A stretch of 46,574 bases of DNA, from NCBI GenBank assembly GCA_026707905.1, contig JAPOVY010000090.1, positions 1-46,574 of the forward strand, read 5' to 3'. A model generated the notes under the pieces. The model had not been told where the DNA came from and ran no database searches. It saw only the letters and a program-made list of their open reading frames with translations. Positions 44,657-46,574 of the stretch are shown here, one piece after another. The first letter of the stretch is position 1; every line of letters begins with the position of its first letter. This stretch comes from Gammaproteobacteria bacterium. Its GTDB lineage: Bacteria; Pseudomonadota; Gammaproteobacteria; Pseudomonadales; Azotimanducaceae. The translations under genes and the position numbers were made by a program.

Positions 44657-44679
44657 AGTCTTTAGCATGCTAATAGACT
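44657..44679. promoter_or_regulatory. Palindromic operator candidate between dapD and the S9 peptidase
   Basis: TTAGCATGCTAA (44662-44673) is a perfect 12-base palindrome. It is flanked by AGTCT (44657-44661) and AGACT (44675-44679), extending the symmetry with a one-base offset. It lies 80 bases upstream of dapD and about 100 upstream of the divergent peptidase gene, a good place for a dimeric regulator. Confidence 0.4.
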
Positions 44680-44778
44680 TCGTGGAGTGTCATTGAAGAG
44701 TACGGTACGATGTGGCTTAGCGAACAAGCGATTTCGTACGTAACTGACGCCTTACGACAACCCAAGGGACAGCGCACT

Positions 44779-46574
44779 TTGAATCGACATTTGACGGTGG
44801 CCATTTTTGCACTACTACTCGCTACTGCGACTCTCACAGCCACAGGAGAGTACGTGAATCCGCCAATCGCGATGGAGCTCACGAGCGTCCCGGTGGTACC
44901 GCTTCAGCTGACAACGAATGTACGTCGATACCAGAATGTGAGATCGGCATCAGTGATCGATTGGATTGGTGAGGACCTGCTCATCATGACGCGTTTCGGT
45001 GACACGACGCAGATTCACCTTGTGAGTTCACCACTGGGAATGCGCGAGCAGATCACGTTTGCTCAGGAACCGATCGGTGGGGCATTAGTGCCGTCGCTGG
45101 CGGCACCCAAGCGATTTATCTATTCCAAGGATGTAGGCGGTAGTGAGAGTTATCAGTTATTCCTGATGGATCTCGTATCGAGATCGAGTGAACTGCTAAC
45201 TGACGGGAGCTCGCGTTATACAGGTGTGTCGTTCAGTCCATCTGGAAATCGGATTGCTTACTCCTCGACAGAGATCAATGGGCGCGATACGGACCTGTTT
45301 ATTCAGGAGTTAGGAGGTGAGAGAGTTGTTGTTCAACAGGGCGAAGGCGTCGGGTGGAGTGTCGAAGACTGGTCACCGGATGAACGGCGGATTCTTATTT
45401 CCAGATATGTCAGCGTCGTCGAATCGGAACTCTATGAAGTCGATCTGTCCTCACTCGAACGTACGCGTTTACTTGAGGACCACGGCGAGATCTCAATTGG
45501 TAGCGTGGCGTACAGTGCTTCAGGTGAGCACGTGTTCTTTACTTCGTACCTTGATGGCGCATTCACTCGCATATTCGAATTGGAACTCTCGACTGGCGCG
45601 GTCGGTCCACGTTCGCCGCAGATCAACTGGAACGTCTCGTTCTTCCGTCTTTCCCACGATCGCTCTTTACTCGCGTACGTGATCAACGAAGGAGGCTATA
45701 GCAAGACCCACATTGTCGACCTTGGCACCAAACAGGAACTGGTATTACCGAACTTTCCGGTTGGGCTCATGTCGGGTATCCGATTTAACCAGGACGACAC
45801 TCGGATGGCGTTCTCATACCAAACTGCTACATCACAAACTGACGTATATGTCCTAGACCTGGTTAATCAAGAATTAACGCGTTGGACCAAATCAGAGCTC
45901 GGTGAACTGCCTGGCGAGAGGATGGTCAGTCCCGAACTCAAACAGTTTAGCGCGTTCGATGGGCGCCAAATCCCGGTGTTCGTATACGAACCGAAGTCCG
46001 CTGGACCACATCCCGTTCTCATCTATATCCACGGCGGACCTGAGTCTCAATACCGCCCAAGGTTCTCAGCTACGTTCCAGTTTTATGTGAATGAACTCGG
46101 TGTTGCGCTATGGGTTCCTAATGTTCGAGGGTCCTCGGGATACGGCAAAGAGTATATAGGTCTCGACAACGGTTATCTGCGCGAGGATTCGGTCAGGGAC
46201 ATCGGTGCACTACTCGACTTCATCGCGACAGATGAATCGATGGATTCGTCGCGGGTTGGCGTTATCGGTGGTTCCTACGGTGGCTATATGGTCTTGGCTT
46301 CACTCGTTCATTTCGGTGATCGATTGAAAGCGGGGATCGAGACCGTCGGTATTAGCAACTTTGTGACGTTTCTTGAAAACACTCAAGACTATCGACGGGA
46401 TTTGAGAAGAGCTGAATACGGTGATGAGCGTGACCCTGATATGCGAGCATTCTTAGAGTCCATCGCGCCATTGAATCACGTGGACCGGATTTCAACGCCA
46501 TTGTTAATCGGACAAGGATTGAATGACCCCCGTGTGCCAGCCTCCGAGAGCCGACAGATTTTGGAAGCGTTGCA
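44779..46574 (+). CDS. S9-family serine peptidase (dipeptidyl/acylaminoacyl-peptidase type), truncated by the window end
   Basis: Exported prolyl-oligopeptidase-family enzyme. I start at TTG 44779, preceded by AAGGGA (44764-44769), because it gives a signal peptide (MNRHLTVAIFALLLATATLTATG). An in-frame ATG at 44710 would add 23 residues ahead of it. The N-terminal part is a WD40-like beta-propeller (for example YTGVSFSPSGNRIAYSS). The catalytic domain has the oxyanion segment LIYIHGGPESQ, VRGSSGYGKEY, the nucleophile S499 in GGSYGGYM and D583 in GLNDPRVP. The catalytic His lies beyond the window, so the gene is incomplete here only because the sequence ends. It is most like S9C enzymes. Confidence 0.88.
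   Translation, partial: MNRHLTVAIFALLLATATLTATGEYVNPPIAMELTSVPVVPLQLTTNVRRYQNVRSASVIDWIGEDLLIMTRFGDTTQIHLVSSPLGMREQITFAQEPIGGALVPSLAAPKRFIYSKDVGGSESYQLFLMDLVSRSSELLTDGSSRYTGVSFSPSGNRIAYSSTEINGRDTDLFIQELGGERVVVQQGEGVGWSVEDWSPDERRILISRYVSVVESELYEVDLSSLERTRLLEDHGEISIGSVAYSASGEHVFFTSYLDGAFTRIFELELSTGAVGPRSPQINWNVSFFRLSHDRSLLAYVINEGGYSKTHIVDLGTKQELVLPNFPVGLMSGIRFNQDDTRMAFSYQTATSQTDVYVLDLVNQELTRWTKSELGELPGERMVSPELKQFSAFDGRQIPVFVYEPKSAGPHPVLIYIHGGPESQYRPRFSATFQFYVNELGVALWVPNVRGSSGYGKEYIGLDNGYLREDSVRDIGALLDFIATDESMDSSRVGVIGGSYGGYMVLASLVHFGDRLKAGIETVGISNFVTFLENTQDYRRDLRRAEYGDERDPDMRAFLESIAPLNHVDRISTPLLIGQGLNDPRVPASESRQILEAL

Noticed and set aside
45317..45682. Plus-strand 121-codon frame near the right end
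   Set aside because: It is an alternative frame inside the S9 peptidase gene, which has propeller and catalytic motifs.

Overview
This 46.6 kb window is chromosomal DNA of a Gram-negative bacterium, most likely an uncultured, probably marine, gammaproteobacterium. The reasons are the metK/metF, dapD, Ltp thiolase-DUF35 and caa3-type oxidase genes, several signal-peptide and lipobox proteins, a TolQ/MotA-type inner-membrane channel, and a selenocysteine gene of the SelW family. The taxonomy is inferred from gene content only. Start codons are unusual: of 31 genes whose start could be judged, about 16 use ATG, 8 GTG and 7 TTG. I found no tRNA, rRNA, CRISPR array, insertion sequence or phage gene.

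Region 1 (1-13.1 kb) is mostly housekeeping. metK overlaps metF. A degenerate CheA-like pseudokinase is divergent from alanine dehydrogenase. A coxB-coxA-coxC-coxD operon encodes a caa3-type cytochrome oxidase. An FAD-linked 2-hydroxyacid dehydrogenase follows behind its own clear promoter, then a secreted prolyl oligopeptidase.

Region 2 (13.2-23.4 kb) starts with a 5.5 kb gene for a secreted metzincin with calcium-binding TSP3 and FG-GAP repeats. It is preceded by a membrane-anchored protein resembling a detached protease propeptide. Next come a MaoC hydratase with a puzzling start, divergent from an Ltp-type thiolase that lacks the usual cysteine and its DUF35 partner, and then a secreted esterase.

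Region 3 (23.6-31.9 kb) is a tightly packed eight-gene minus-strand operon. In transcription order it encodes a secreted protein, a second exported protein with a glycine-zipper-like segment, a PEGA-like lipoprotein, a membrane-anchored PEGA-SUMF1 protein without the formylglycine-enzyme cysteines, a small membrane protein, a TolQ/MotA-like channel, and two membrane-anchored VWA proteins. Each VWA protein has an Asp in its transmembrane helix where TolR/MotB have one. I read this as an uncharacterised proton-driven envelope machine and as the best candidate for a new system here.

Region 4 (32.1-46.6 kb) holds a PhyH dioxygenase, an LLM-class oxidoreductase and a ketopantoate reductase-like gene. 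It then has two paralogous lipoprotein metzincins carrying nine and two copies of a ~100-residue two-cysteine repeat, with a hidden selenocysteine gene (CTSU motif, in-frame TGA) between them. Last come a type-B carboxylesterase, dapD, and an S9 peptidase cut by the window end.
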